Below are positions 46,850-63,017 of a stretch of 64,000 nt of DNA, one piece after another (position 1 is the stretch's first letter; each line of letters opens with the position of its first letter). The notes under the pieces are model-generated. The model worked only from the letters and a program-made list of their open reading frames with translations, was not told the origin of the DNA and searched no databases. A program made the position numbers and the translations under genes. The DNA comes from Adiantum capillus-veneris (lineage: Eukaryota; Streptophyta; Polypodiopsida; Polypodiales; Pteridaceae), in the NCBI GenBank assembly GCA_014529385.2, contig CM043942.1:23240491-23304490 (forward strand), in the 5' to 3' direction.

Positions 46850-47125
46850 AGATTTATGATCAACTCCAAGGATCAAAATGCATTACAAGATTGATTTACA
46901 TTCTATAATCCATCAAGTGCAAATCAATATGATGGATATTTCTAACATAGCTATGAGAACTAGAGTTTGCACACTATGAGTTTCTAGTCATGCCTTTTGT
47001 TGTAAATGCACTACAAGATTGATTTACATTCTATAAGCCATCGAATGCAAATCAATATCATGTATATTCCTAACATAGCTGTGAGAACTAGGGTTTGCAC
47101 ACTATGAGTTATTAGTCATGCCTTT
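46850..47125 (+). pseudogene. Tandemly duplicated Ty3 RT fragment
   Basis: Two copies with a 128-bp period (46876 and 47004). Translation in mixed frames gives DQLQGSK and then FAHYEFLVMPFVVNA, which match the DxLQGxxxFxKIDL and GHYEFLVMPFGLTNAP blocks of Ty3 reverse transcriptase. Stops in every frame. Confidence 0.65.
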
Positions 47126-47286
47126 TGTTGGGATAAAGGTATGACCGGGCGATCGAACATGGTCAGCTACCCATCCCCTTACTAACACCTATCACTAACA
47201 CATTATTCTATACTTTGTGTATAATAGAGAATAAGGAGTTGCACGACTGATGTGTCTGTGCTCCACCAGGTCTTTGTGTACTCTCT

Positions 47287-47375
<89 letters not shown>

Positions 47376-47394
47376 CGCATAATCATTCCTTTCA
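47126..47394 (+). repeat. Probable copia-type 5' LTR
   Basis: TGTTGGGATAAAGG start, a long CT array (47289-47371) and a CA end followed at 47397 by TGGTATTGGAGCC, which resembles the initiator tRNA-Met primer site TGGTATCAGAGC. The interior to the right is lost after a short open stretch. Confidence 0.5.
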
Positions 47395-47409
47395 ACTGGT
47401 ATTGGAGCC

Positions 47410-50160
47410 ATGATTGCGATGGCGTTGTTAACTAAGCAAATAGGCACACTGCTTGGTGAAGAAAATCGAGCGGTGTTCAAGAGAGAGAGTCAAAGTTTAA
47501 GCTGCAATATGAATTCTGAGTTTGTGTAGAGTATAAGAAAAAAAAGGCTCTTGACTGATTTTTCCAGAGAAGAAGCAAATAAAATAGATTTTAGGAGGTT
47601 GATCTTCTATTTTTGGGCTTCAAAACATAGTTTATTGTATATCTCTCTTCCAAACTCAAATTGATGTGATCTAAGGGTCTATCCCATGTTTTGGCACATA
47701 TTGGATATGTTGGTGCAATCAACATTTTGAAATTATGCATATGAATTTCTTGGTTATTAAGTCAAATTTTTGTTTTTGGGCCCGAAAACATAGTTTTTGG
47801 CGTATCTCCCTAAAGCGAACTTGGTTAGACATAATCTAAGAGTCTATTTTGGGGTTTTGACATGTTCTACATGCACTGGTGATATCAAATTTTAAAATTC
47901 TACACACAAAAATCGTTACAACAAAGATGATACATAAGAGTTGTGCTATATTGATGTATAATCTCTAGAGCAATGCATATTGTACGTGTTTGGACATGTA
48001 TGCCACTTGGAAATGCTCACTAGGAGCTATTTGAGTTTGCATTCATGGATGCAAGTGCAGATTTTGATATAAATTTTCCATTAACACAAATCATAGTTAC
48101 AGTGGAGTGACATGTTTGTACTTACAATTGTTATGCATACTTGATGCGTATGCTTTGTACGTGCTTTGGTTGGATGCTCTAATGACTTAAGCATTATGGG
48201 TGCTCATGTGTATGGAGTCTTACCGTGTGTTGACCAAGATTTTTTGAGCGAACAAAAATATGAGTGAATGAATGAATAATCAGATGGAATTTTTGAAGTT
48301 TTCTTTTGCCAAAAACTAGGTTCAGCTTACAACTTTAGCTAGTGGTATCAATTATGTATGTGTAACTCAAATGCCATCTTGCATGAAAAATGCTCAAACT
48401 TTCCAATGGTCATGTGATACACTCAGTTCTACAAGATGCACCTAGTAACAAGCTGATTGAAAATAAAAAATGCCTTTCTTTTGCATTGTTAATAAAATTA
48501 TCTCTCTAGAAAGAAAGAGAGAATCAAAATGTAAACTTTTTTAATAATGATATAATGAAATGGTGCATAATAGCCAATAAAACCAAATCCACTTGAGAAA
48601 TTAATTTCTTTTACATCTGAACCCTCTTAAAGTTTTGAAACACAATTATGATACACCATGATCCATCCACTTTCAAAATACTTGAAGAGAAAATTGAGAA
48701 CTTACAATAAATCTCATGTGAGTCTTTTTGAAGGAACAACCCAATCATCACTTTTAATTCACATCAAATTGATTATTACTTTCTCAACTAATATCAAGAC
48801 CTAATTGTGAATTTGTACTTAGGTAAAAATATTTATACCATTTTACATAGTCTTTCCTTTGGAAGGCCAAAAATTATCTACTATAACGAGAAAATTCCCA
48901 TTTAAATTGTGGCCAAGGCCTTTAAAAAAAAGATATATATGAAGTAAGAAATTTCACCATGATCATTTCCAAGAAAAAGCACCCAACTGTAAGATCGCCA
49001 ATTTTTGGATCTCTTCTAAAAATAAGAAAAATAGCTTTCAATATCTATTTTGCCAAAATTTCCTTTAAGATGCTTGATCGATAGTGTTGGAAGGTTCTAA
49101 AGTGAAAAGTAGGGTCGTTTCCTTGTTCCAGTAGGTTAGACAGATGTTTGGTTCAGTTTTGAAAAAATTCGCTATTTTTAGCTTTTTCATGCTTTTTATG
49201 CTTTTAGATGCTTTTTTTTTTGCAAAAAAGCAAGGTCGGATCCTTGATCTACGTGTTTCAGGAAAGCTATAATCCAATTTTGTAAAAAATTGCTTTTTGA
49301 GTGCTTTTGACACTATTTATAGCTTTTCATGATTTTTAGTGCTTTTTAGTGAAAAGTGAGTCCGCTTTCTTATTCCAGTGGACAAGGGGAACCTGTGGTT
49401 CAATTTTAGATATTTTTTTTTGCTTTTTACGCTATTTTTAGCTTTTCATGCTTTTTGGAATTTTTTAAAAACAATGTGTTTTTTATGATGACCTAAACAT
49501 AAAAATATTTAATTTTAGTCTTCGTCGGATTTAAAAATGATCACCCAGAGCAAAAACGAGACCAAACGGGATTTTTAGGGGTATTATTTTTATAAAAAGT
49601 GGTACCGTAAATATGCCGGAGCATTACAGTGCGACATAGTTTAGCTACGGTTTCCATTAGTTGGCCAGATACTGTCTGGTTGTAAAAATTGAATGGTAAG
49701 TGGGGGAGTTGACCACCAAAAGCTGTGCCATGTTTTTAGAAAAGACTGGAGTCTTTTCCCAAAAGCAAGAGGGTATTCCAGGCTGAGATCTAGCACTATC
49801 TGTAGCTTGGACATCAGTCTGACCAGCTGCAGAACCTATAAATTGGCATAGAGTGCCCAATTTTCAGTGCCGTCTGTTGCGTTTACTACCGCAAGGCTAT
49901 ACGTATCTATTATACAGAGTGGTGCAAGCTCTTCAACACCATCTCCATAAGCTCTTCTCTCTTGAGAAGAAGAAGAAGAAGAAGAAGAAGAAGGATACCC
50001 TCTCTCTATTTGCTTACTATCTTCTCTCTCGTTTCATGGTGTACGTGCTTTTGTGGCGGATACCTCTCCATATCTCTCATCACCGCTCTCTTGCGGCAAA
50101 GCAAGAAGCCTTTTGACAGTCCCAAATCAATTCTAAATCACGGTGATAGCTCTAAACTCC
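47410..50160. other. Non-coding with old tandem repeats
   Basis: Two related blocks of about 165 bp at 47612-47930 (AAAACATAGTTTxTTGxxTATCTC). Three related blocks of about 130 bp at 49099-49470, rich in GCTTTTT/ATGCTTTTT. A GAA array at 49967-49993. No gene supported. Confidence 0.5.
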
Positions 50161-50168
50161 ATAGCCAT

Positions 50169-50169
50169 C

Positions 50170-50209
<40 letters not shown>
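50169..50209. repeat. (CT)n microsatellite
   Basis: About 20 CT units. Confidence 0.95.
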
Positions 50210-50211
<2 letters not shown>

Positions 50212-50529
50212 ATGTTGTTTTTCTGAGTAGGTCACCCTCTTGGTGATTGTTTTTTCGCATACAAGTGCATGTATGGATTAATCGAGTACGTACAAAGTTG
50301 TGCCATGATTATTTCATCATGTTTAACACACTGATCTATGTACATAATGTGTTTATGATCATGTGCGTGTATAAAAAGCGCTTTTTGTTTCACGTCATAG
50401 AGACAATAGGGCCACTATTTTGGTCATAAATCACAAACCTTTATGAATCAGCCCGAACCCTTTATACCAGAGATAAAACATCGCATTTAGAACATTTTGT
50501 CTCTTAGGTGTCATGTGAAAAACATGCAC

Positions 50530-51845
50530 TGTAATGAAATTGGCCTATTTAACTTGAGAGTAGCGGAAATTAATGAGAGTACTTTTGAGAAATTACTTTG
50601 TGAGCATTATGGGTGAACATAATTGAAGATAGCAACATGAACATAGCAGTTGATTGACTTGGCATGAATACTTTTGCAAGAGAGAGAATTTAGAGAACAT
50701 GAAAACAATTGAGGACCGGATTTATGTGGAGCCAGTCCCCCCTCCAATAGGCATTTGTATTATGATTTCTCCCATGAAGAGAGACTTGTTACAATACAAT
50801 TTTGTGTTCCTTGTGACCTAGGTGGTGCAATGAAGATGGAAAGCTTCATGCATCACAAGCATAATGTTGGGAGGCGTTGTAGCGACGACCTAATTGCAAC
50901 CCACATAAAATCATCAAATTCGTGGATCAGCAACCCGGCTATGGCATGGAAGCACAAGCATCGGATGAATAGAAATAGAAGATTCAAGAGATCACCTCTC
51001 CAATGCAAGTAGAGATTATCTATGGCAAGACTAACTCTAGACATACTCTAATCTCTAATCAATCAACTCCTACACACATCAAATCCACCGAAGTCCGACT
51101 TACCATAGACTAGAAACCCCAAGCACACTAATGATAAGCACACACTAATTACAGTGGTGTTGGCCTCCCCAATCACCACATGTGAATCAAAACACTTCAT
51201 CAATAGCTACACACACTAGGTTAATGGTGCTAGAGTTTCATAAAACCTATTTACAGACAAACAAACAATAGGGCACACACACTAATTACAAGATTAAGAC
51301 CTAACTTAATCAACCTAATTAGTGATTCTAAATATCACAAATTGAATGCTTAGAGAAGAATAGGAGTGGTTAATAGCATGAAGTACATACCTCTCTCAAA
51401 TCTAGAATAATGAGAGTGTAATACTACTTCATGACATAATAAAATATAGAGAAGAATAGATTAATGAGAAAATAAGAATTAGATTAATCAAGAAGAGATT
51501 ACTCTAATTACAATGGATTAGTCCTAGCCTCTTAAGCATGGGCATTAAACTCAAGGCTAGGCCATAGAGTGAACACTCAAGAGAGAGGGAGCTCTCAAAA
51601 GTGGATCCTCAAGAGTGGATACTCAAGAATGAAGCCTCCTTGCATAAAGGCTTCCTTTTAAAGGCTTTCACCACAATCCCTTCTACTATGGGTTTAAGCT
51701 TGAGCCTCTAGCTAGCATATACAACTTTGGAACTCCAAATGAGACCAAGACTTATACAAAGTGAGTGGGAAATATTGTGACATCCATAGCATATCTCCTG
51801 CTTGATGCATAACCTGTGTAGCTTTTGTCAGCCGTTGTTAACATT
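50530..51845 (-). repeat. Degenerate LTR related to the chromovirus LTR
   Basis: It begins TGTAATGAAATTGGCC and shares ordered blocks with the LTR at 10251: TAGCGGAAATTA, TTGAGGACCGGATTT, GGAGCC-GTCCCCCCTCCAA, TTTCTCCCAT-AAGAGAGAC, and GGTGCAATGAAGATGGAA. It ends GTTAACA, followed by a minus-strand polypurine tract at 51846. The right half is not similar to the chromovirus LTR. Confidence 0.7.
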
Positions 51846-51858
51846 CCCCCCTTCCTAA
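51846..51858 (-). other. Polypurine tract, minus strand
   Basis: TTCCCCCCTTCCT on the plus strand reads AGGAAGGGGGGAA before TGTTAAC on the minus strand, so the element interior lies to the right. Confidence 0.65.
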
Positions 51859-57355
<5,497 letters not shown>

Positions 57356-57357
57356 TG

Positions 57358-57510
57358 TTCTCTCATCCTCCTCCCTCCTCTCTCCCTCTCCCTCTCCTCT
57401 CCCTCTCTGCCCCTACCTTCCTCCTCCTCCCCAATCTCTCCCTCCCCTCCCTCCCTCCTTCTCTCCTCCCATCCTGCTCGGCCTCTCTACCCTTCCCCCT
57501 CTATCTTTTC
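57358..57510. repeat. Polypyrimidine tract (CTC/CCT-rich)
   Basis: About 150 bases almost free of purines on the plus strand, ending 30 bases before the ATG of the transposase-like gene. It could be its promoter or 5' UTR (Y-patch type) and can form triplex DNA. The Ser/Pro/Leu ORF through it is an artefact. Confidence 0.8.
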
Positions 57511-57539
57511 ATCATTTGCTTCCTCACGCAACAGCTTCC

Positions 57540-60481
57540 ATGGTGCTCACGGACATCACAAATGGTTTGCTTCCACCACCACGTACTCCGTACACCAAAA
57601 GCATACATATTCGCTTACCCACGGCATTTGCACCGAAGACCACTAGTGAAGGTGATCAAAGGTCATCACAGGAATGTCGCACCGCTTGTGAGACCAATGT
57701 TGACATTTGGGTGGGTGGCCATTTGTACCCTTACGATCCTATAAGCCGCTTCCATCCACCGTTTAATAGCCTTTCCACATTTCTTCAATTTCTTGGGAGG
57801 GGAGAAGCAGGCTTGTTAGGCTATTGCAAGCGGCTGTGTATGGGTGCAGGTGCTTCTTTGCATATGTGGATGCACGAATGTCAAGCTCTTCACCTCAAGA
57901 CGACGGCATTACAAGAGAGTGTTGCCTCTTCGGAGAGGGTAGTTAAAAGTCTTGAACAACAAATGCAAGAAAAGGAGTCCCACATCCAGAAGCTTACCAA
58001 CACCATCACATACTTGAAAGAAACACCCCTTGGTGCAAGGGAACGCAAACGCCCGTATTCATCCATTGAAACTCTTGCACATTCCGGAGGAGCACGCAAA
58101 CGACGAGTTACAGCCACAAGGTGATTTGGTCTTTACTTGCATGCTGCATTCTTACTTCACACTATTTTCTAACATTTATGTTTATTTGTTGCTAGAAACT
58201 TCATCCAGGAGGCATGCGGTGGAACAAGCCAAGATAATCGAGTCAACCTTCTCACTAGTTGTCTCAATACCGAGGACGTTATTTCTATCTTACAATCACC
58301 TGGAGGTAAGCACATTAAGGATGCAGTCACAAGGACCTTATGCGTAAATTAAGAAATGTGGTTAATGATGATGACGTTCAACAAGCTTGTGATGAGGCTG
58401 GAATCAGCACCAAAGCCTATCAGGCTATTTTTCAACTCCTAAAGGATGCCCTCAAAGAACATGGCATTGTGGAAAACCTATTTCCCGTTCCTCACAAGGT
58501 CAAGCTCGCAAAGAAGGCCACAAACGAAGATGTGTTCTCCCGCATTGGGACATACCTACACATTGAGGACACAATGCCAACTTCCCTTTATGCTTCGTGC
58601 GCAACAAAGACAAGGGAAAAAGGTAAGAAACAATCCATAAGACCTTCGAATAAGGGCTTTCCTTACACAATGTGGAACAATATTTTCGTGGATCTTAGAA
58701 GGCTTCAAGAAGCCATGCTTAGATTTTACGAGTTACCTGAAGAAGGTGACACACTTTACTTTTTTCTTTGGTATTATTCTTTTCATAGAAGCTGAAGTTT
58801 AAGGTCTTAGCACTATTTATTTTGTAGTGCTTGGCACAAAAGTCGCTTTTGTGCTGAAACTCGATGAGTGTCAAATAGTGAAAGGCCGAAGGTTAGAGAG
58901 GCTAAGTGTCACTCTAATGAACGAGGCCCTTCTGCAAACCAAGCGAAGGGATTCAGTCGAGCCATATCCCACCCTATCTTTTAGCGTGCAATCAGAGAAA
59001 GACATTTGGTGGTTGGGTGCTATTGAGGTGCCCAAAGAGACCAATGGAGTACTTTCGTGGATTTTTGAGAGAACTCCATGGATCACAGAAGTAATACACT
59101 CCCAAATTGCAGGTCAGAAGTTGGAGATTGAGGGCTTTGGTAGTTATGATGTGGAGTGGCACTTAGGTGGGGATTTGAAGACCATAAAGTGTTTGCTTGG
59201 CTGCAAACAAGGGGCTTCTTCTTTCATGCCTTGTCCATTTTGCACTCGAGGGTACAAACCTAATGGACAAAAATCACATAAGAGCACTGCAAAGGCCAGT
59301 TACATGCTTCCATGGCAAGGGCATGGAGAACAAGGGTTAGATTGTCATGATGTCGGAGATGAAGGTAGAGAATGGGAAGCATCTATTCTGAGATGTCCCA
59401 TGCTCAATGCCCCAGACCGTGATCAAAAGGACCACACTTGGAATCCAATCTTTCGATTTCCTCTATCGAATGTACATTTTTGTACATTACACGCATTCAT
59501 GCGTATTTTTGATAGGCTATTGAAGCTCCACATTGACTATGCTTTCACAATGAAACCGTTGGAAAAGTCCCAGGAAGCGATCGAAAGAGTGGAGGTATTC
59601 CATTGGCTGTCATGGTGGAAATGTGTCTATAGTTGCTGCAAAGAACACAGGGGAGGCCCATGAAATTGCTCAACAAGTGTCAATGAGTGGACAAAAAGCT
59701 AGACACTTTTTGAAGAAAGTTTCCCAAGGAAAGCCAAGTCGATATGATGCTCAAAGCAGCTCCAACTAGCAGGCAGGTAACCTTTGGGAGCTTTGGAAGG
59801 AGTTATGCAAAGCTACTACTGACAATGATTCAAATGGCGAGCTTGCAAACAAGCGCAAGCAAGTTTGGGCCCATTTTTATAAAATGGTCAAGCTTATGAG
59901 TCTTAATAGCACAACAGAAGAACAACGACAATCATTTCAAGAAGCTTTGGCGGATTTTACCAAGGTCTTCACCCTTTCTTTGGGTGAAAATAACATCACA
60001 CATTACATGGTAAGTCATTCATGGTGTATTCATTACAAGGGATTGTTTTTATTTACTAATGTGGATCGTTTGCTCATGTGAACAGCATATCTTGTTTGCG
60101 CATGGTGCATTTTTTATGCACAAGTATGGATCGCTTGAAATTTTTAGCACTCAAGGCATGGAGAAGTCCCATTATCGAGCAAGGGGAGTGTACTTCAAAA
60201 ATACTCGACATGGTGGTGGAATGGTGCAATCCAATTATTTGGAGGAGATGTTCAACTGATTTTTTCGCACAACATTTGCTCGTAAGCTCACAATGGAGCG
60301 TGCGCGACAATCCAAGATTGCTATTGAAGTGCGCAAATGGAGTCGTCAAGAGCATAGCAACAAGTGGCAAATGTCGCAAGGTCCCACCAAGCATGCTGCA
60401 TGGCGGCGATGCAGAGTGCGACAAGGATCAAAGTGGATACTACGCGAGTCACTAAACGGGAACGCAGGGTCCAACTCTTAG
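57540..60481 (+). pseudogene. Transposase-like gene (GGDxK / CxxC / QGxE type), four exons, decayed
   Basis: Predicted exons are 57540-58120, 58196-58745, 58828-60009 and 60086-60481; all three junctions have GT-AG ends and keep phase (introns 75, 82 and 76 bp). The N-terminus is basic with a coiled coil near 57880-58010. The core in exon 3 has LKLDECQIVKGRRLE (first Asp), WHLGGDLKTIKCLLGCKQGA (second Asp), CPFC 15 residues later, and CTLHAFMRIFDRLLK. Exon 4 has YGSLEIFSTQGMEKSH (probable Glu). This order matches a multicopy DDE-type family seen in many eukaryotic repeats (GGDYKFLL...CLWC...FSxQGxEKxN). Damage: frameshifts near 58330 and 59595, TAG at 59767 and TGA at 60257. The exact superfamily is not certain. 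Confidence 0.75.
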
Positions 60482-60533
60482 CGACATGTTTATTTAAAAA
60501 ATAATACTTCTTTTAAAAAAATTAGTGTGAACA

Positions 60534-60563
60534 GGGCCCTTTTTAAATGGGCCCTTATAAATA
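60534..60563 (+). promoter_or_regulatory. Promoter of the H3-like gene: site II palindrome and TATA
   Basis: GGGCCC-TTTTTAAAT-GGGCCC forms an inverted repeat containing TGGGCC, the plant site II element common in proliferation and histone promoters. TATAAATA (60556-60563) follows immediately, 58 bases before the ATG. Confidence 0.6.
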
Positions 60564-60620
60564 TTGCATGCTCTCATAAATCACTCATTTCTTAAGAACA
60601 GGTGAGCTCTTACCAACGAA

Positions 60621-61516
60621 ATGGTGCGCACCAAACAAACCGCGAAAGAGCATCCGTCTGCCAACAAAAACACCCTCCAAGGATGTGAGAAGCCGTCATG
60701 GCTTAAAGGCACAAGAAAACGGCCACGAACACCTGGCCGTTCCATGAACTCTTCTGGTAGTGGGCATGGTGGTAGGGCACGAGAGTCATCAAGGACTGTT
60801 GAATCTCCACCTCCTCAAGATATAACACCTAGAAAGAGAATGAAGCAACGTGCCCAGCGCTGGAGAGAAGCAGAGGGCCAACAAACATCAGAGTCCGATA
60901 GGGAGCAACCGTCGCGCCCCCAATCACAAGCAGGACCATCCAGGACTCGGGTGGTCAATACAGACACCGAATCAGAGAGTGAGCCACCATGGCTGCGAGA
61001 AAACATACCGCCACACACCGGGTGGCCGTTGGGGGGAAGAAATTGCCTCAAGGCAAGGGAGCTCTCCCCACACGACAAGATCGGCAACCAAGGGAAGAGG
61101 AAGAATCAGAACAGGCTGCAGAACCAGCCTCTAAGCATGTAAACAGACGCAAGTCTAAGTTTTTCAAGAAGCCTTCACGCCGCCTGGCAGCAAATGTGCA
61201 AGTGTCCCCAAGACAACCGCAGCGGCGCCGAAAAATAGCAAGGGCATTTGCAGAAATCCGCCACTACCAGAAGACGACGGAGCTCTTGATTCGACGCGCC
61301 CCCTTTGCTCGCACTGTGAAGGAAGTGCTTCAAAGCTATGGAAATCAGTATAGAATGCAAGCAATAGCGCTAGAGGCTATTCAAGAAGCTGCAGAGGCCC
61401 ACATCATTTCAGTGTTGGAAGATACCAACCTATGTGCCATTCATGCAAAGCGAGTGACAATACAGCCAAAAGATATGCAGCTTGCACGACGATTGCGACG
61501 AGACTTCGAGCATTAG
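60621..61516 (+). CDS. Histone H3-like protein with about 200-residue tail; one frameshift
   Basis: ATG at 60621 opens [17 protein letters not shown]. Residues 2-8 copy the H3 tail around Lys4 (ARTKQTA), with Val for Ala1 and Lys for Arg8. A long basic and Ser/Glu-rich tail follows. The frame ends at 61142, while the frame that starts before 60989 and runs to 61516 carries the rest. A one-base change at the G6 run near 61031-61036, or a short intron (for example 61022-61146), would join them. The C-terminal 90 residues are a complete H3 fold: [27 protein letters not shown], and [19 protein letters not shown] then MQLARRL. Loop 1 has the same length as in canonical H3, unlike CENH3. It is expected to pair with H4 in nucleosomes. 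It lacks the canonical middle tail (K9, S10, K27). It lies 140 bp after the transposase remnant. It may be functional if spliced, otherwise recently broken. Confidence 0.85.
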
Positions 61517-61657
61517 CCGAAGTTACCCCTCTTTTTGTATTGCACACCCTTATCTTTGTAATGATTTGACTTTCCAATGACAATATGATCAACATTTGTG
61601 TCTACTCTGTCTATTATCTTTGTAATTTCAAGTTCTGTATGTAATTGTAGTCACTTT
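61517..61657. other. 3' flank of the H3-like gene
   Basis: T-rich, with TTTGTAAT and TGTATGTAATTG motifs that could serve plant polyadenylation; no histone-type stem-loop seen, as expected for plants. Confidence 0.4.
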
Positions 61658-61856
61658 CAGTAAATTTGTGCATTTTAAGTAACCTTAGGGGTAGATAAGC
61701 CTACAAGGGGCAGAAAAAGGCCTGGCCACAAGGGCGCGCAAATGGCCCATCCAAAACTGATGGATGGGCCATTTGCGCGCCCTTGTGGCCAGGCCCTTTT
61801 TTGCCCCTTGTAGCCTTATCTACCCCCAAGGGTACTTAAAATAACCAAATTTACTA
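61658..61856. repeat. Long palindrome 1
   Basis: Near-perfect inverted repeat centred at 61757 with a 9-base loop (AAAACTGAT) and arms of 77-98 bases. The inner arm is CTGGCCACAAGGGCGCGCAA-ATGGCCCATCC. Confidence 0.95.
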
Positions 61857-62131
61857 AAACCTATTGGTTTTGCATGAATATTTTATATGGATCCTTATGG
61901 ACACCTTTTTTTGGTCATTTCAAGCTTTGAATTCCTTATAGGATATCAAAACTAATAACATATTGTGAAACCAAGTGTCCAATGTAATTTGACTTTTTGG
62001 TGCAAGGGTGTAGTAGGTAGAGCAAGTGATAGTTTGCTGGAAACTTCATTTTATAATTGATTTGAGCTTTTCAAGTGTCCTTGAGTGCGAACATATACTG
62101 GAATTGCCATAAAAAGGTTGCATTTAAATGA
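61857..62131. repeat. Spacer of the palindrome array, copy 1
   Basis: Non-coding block (TATTTTATATGGATCCTTAT ... GGTTGCATTTAAATGAATG) nearly identical to 62375-62640. Together with the hairpin it forms a tandem unit of about 500 bp. Confidence 0.9.
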
Positions 62132-62374
62132 ATGATGCAAAACCAATCCATTGCAATAAATTTGTGCTTTTTAAGTACCCTAGGGGGTAGATTGGCCTAT
62201 AAGGGGCAAAAAAATGCCTGGCCACAAGGGTGCGCAGATGGCCCATCCAAAACTGATGGATGGGCCATTTGCGCGCCCTTGTGGCCAGGCCTTTTTTTGT
62301 CCCTTATAGGCCAATCTACCCCCTAGGGTACTTAAAAAGCACAAATTTATTGCAATGGATTGGTTTTGCATCAA
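62132..62374. repeat. Long palindrome 2 (243 bp)
   Basis: Centred at 62253. Arms extend to ATGATGCAAAACCAATCC / GGATTGGTTTTGCATCA, about 117 bases each. The same 64-codon frame is therefore readable on both strands; this is a consequence of the palindrome and not a gene. Confidence 0.95.
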
Positions 62375-62640
62375 TATTTTATATGGATCCTTATGGACAC
62401 CTTTTTTTTGGTCATTTCAAGCTTTGAATTCCTTATAGGATATCAAAACAAATAACATATTGGGAAACCAAGTGTCCAATGTAATTTGACTTTTTGGTGC
62501 AAGGGTGTAGTAGGTAGAACTAAAGCAAGCGATAGTTTGCTGGAAACTTCATTTCATAATTGATTTGAGCTTTTCTAGTGTCCTTGAGTGTGAACATATA
62601 CTGGAATTGCCATAAAAAGGTTGCATTTAAATGAATGCTG
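62375..62640. repeat. Spacer of the palindrome array, copy 2
   Basis: Matches 61857-62131 with few differences (for example a small insertion AACTAA near 62518). Confidence 0.9.
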
Positions 62641-62669
62641 CAAAACCAATCCATTGCAATAAATTTGTG

Positions 62670-62842
62670 CTTTTTAAGTACCCTAGGGGGTTAGATTAGC
62701 CTATAAGTTGCAAAAAATGCCTGGCCACAAGGGCGCGCAAATGGCCCATCCAAAACTGATGGATGGGCCATTTGCGCGCCCTTGTGGCCAGGTATTTTTT
62801 GCAGCTTATAGGCTAATCTAACCCCCTAGGGTACTTAAAAAT
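62670..62842. repeat. Long palindrome 3
   Basis: Centred at 62756 with the same loop. Its outer stem TTGCAAAAAATGCC / GGTATTTTTTGCAG and GGGGGTTAGATTAGCC / GGCTAATCTAACCCCC differs from palindromes 1 and 2 but is matched on both arms. Confidence 0.95.
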
Positions 62843-63017
62843 CACAATTATACTCAATTTGACTGCAATTACATACCTTGAAATAACAAAGTCAAAAAAC
62901 AATTCATATCACCAATTGAAACAATTTTCAAGATTGACAAATTAGATTGAAAAGAATTTGCAATATAGAGAGACAATTTCAAATATTTTTTATTCCTTCT
63001 AGCACGGTGATTTTACA

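Noticed and set aside
57540-60481. Assignment to CACTA, hAT, MULE or KDZ
   Set aside because: The motif order fits a different multicopy family known to me only by pattern; I cannot name its superfamily with confidence.
61240-61516. CENH3 identity for the H3-like fold
   Set aside because: Loop 1 is not extended and the C-terminal half is close to canonical H3; the long tail alone is not enough. A tree could still change this.
62132-62374. Identical 64-codon ORFs on both strands
   Set aside because: A consequence of the palindrome, not two genes.
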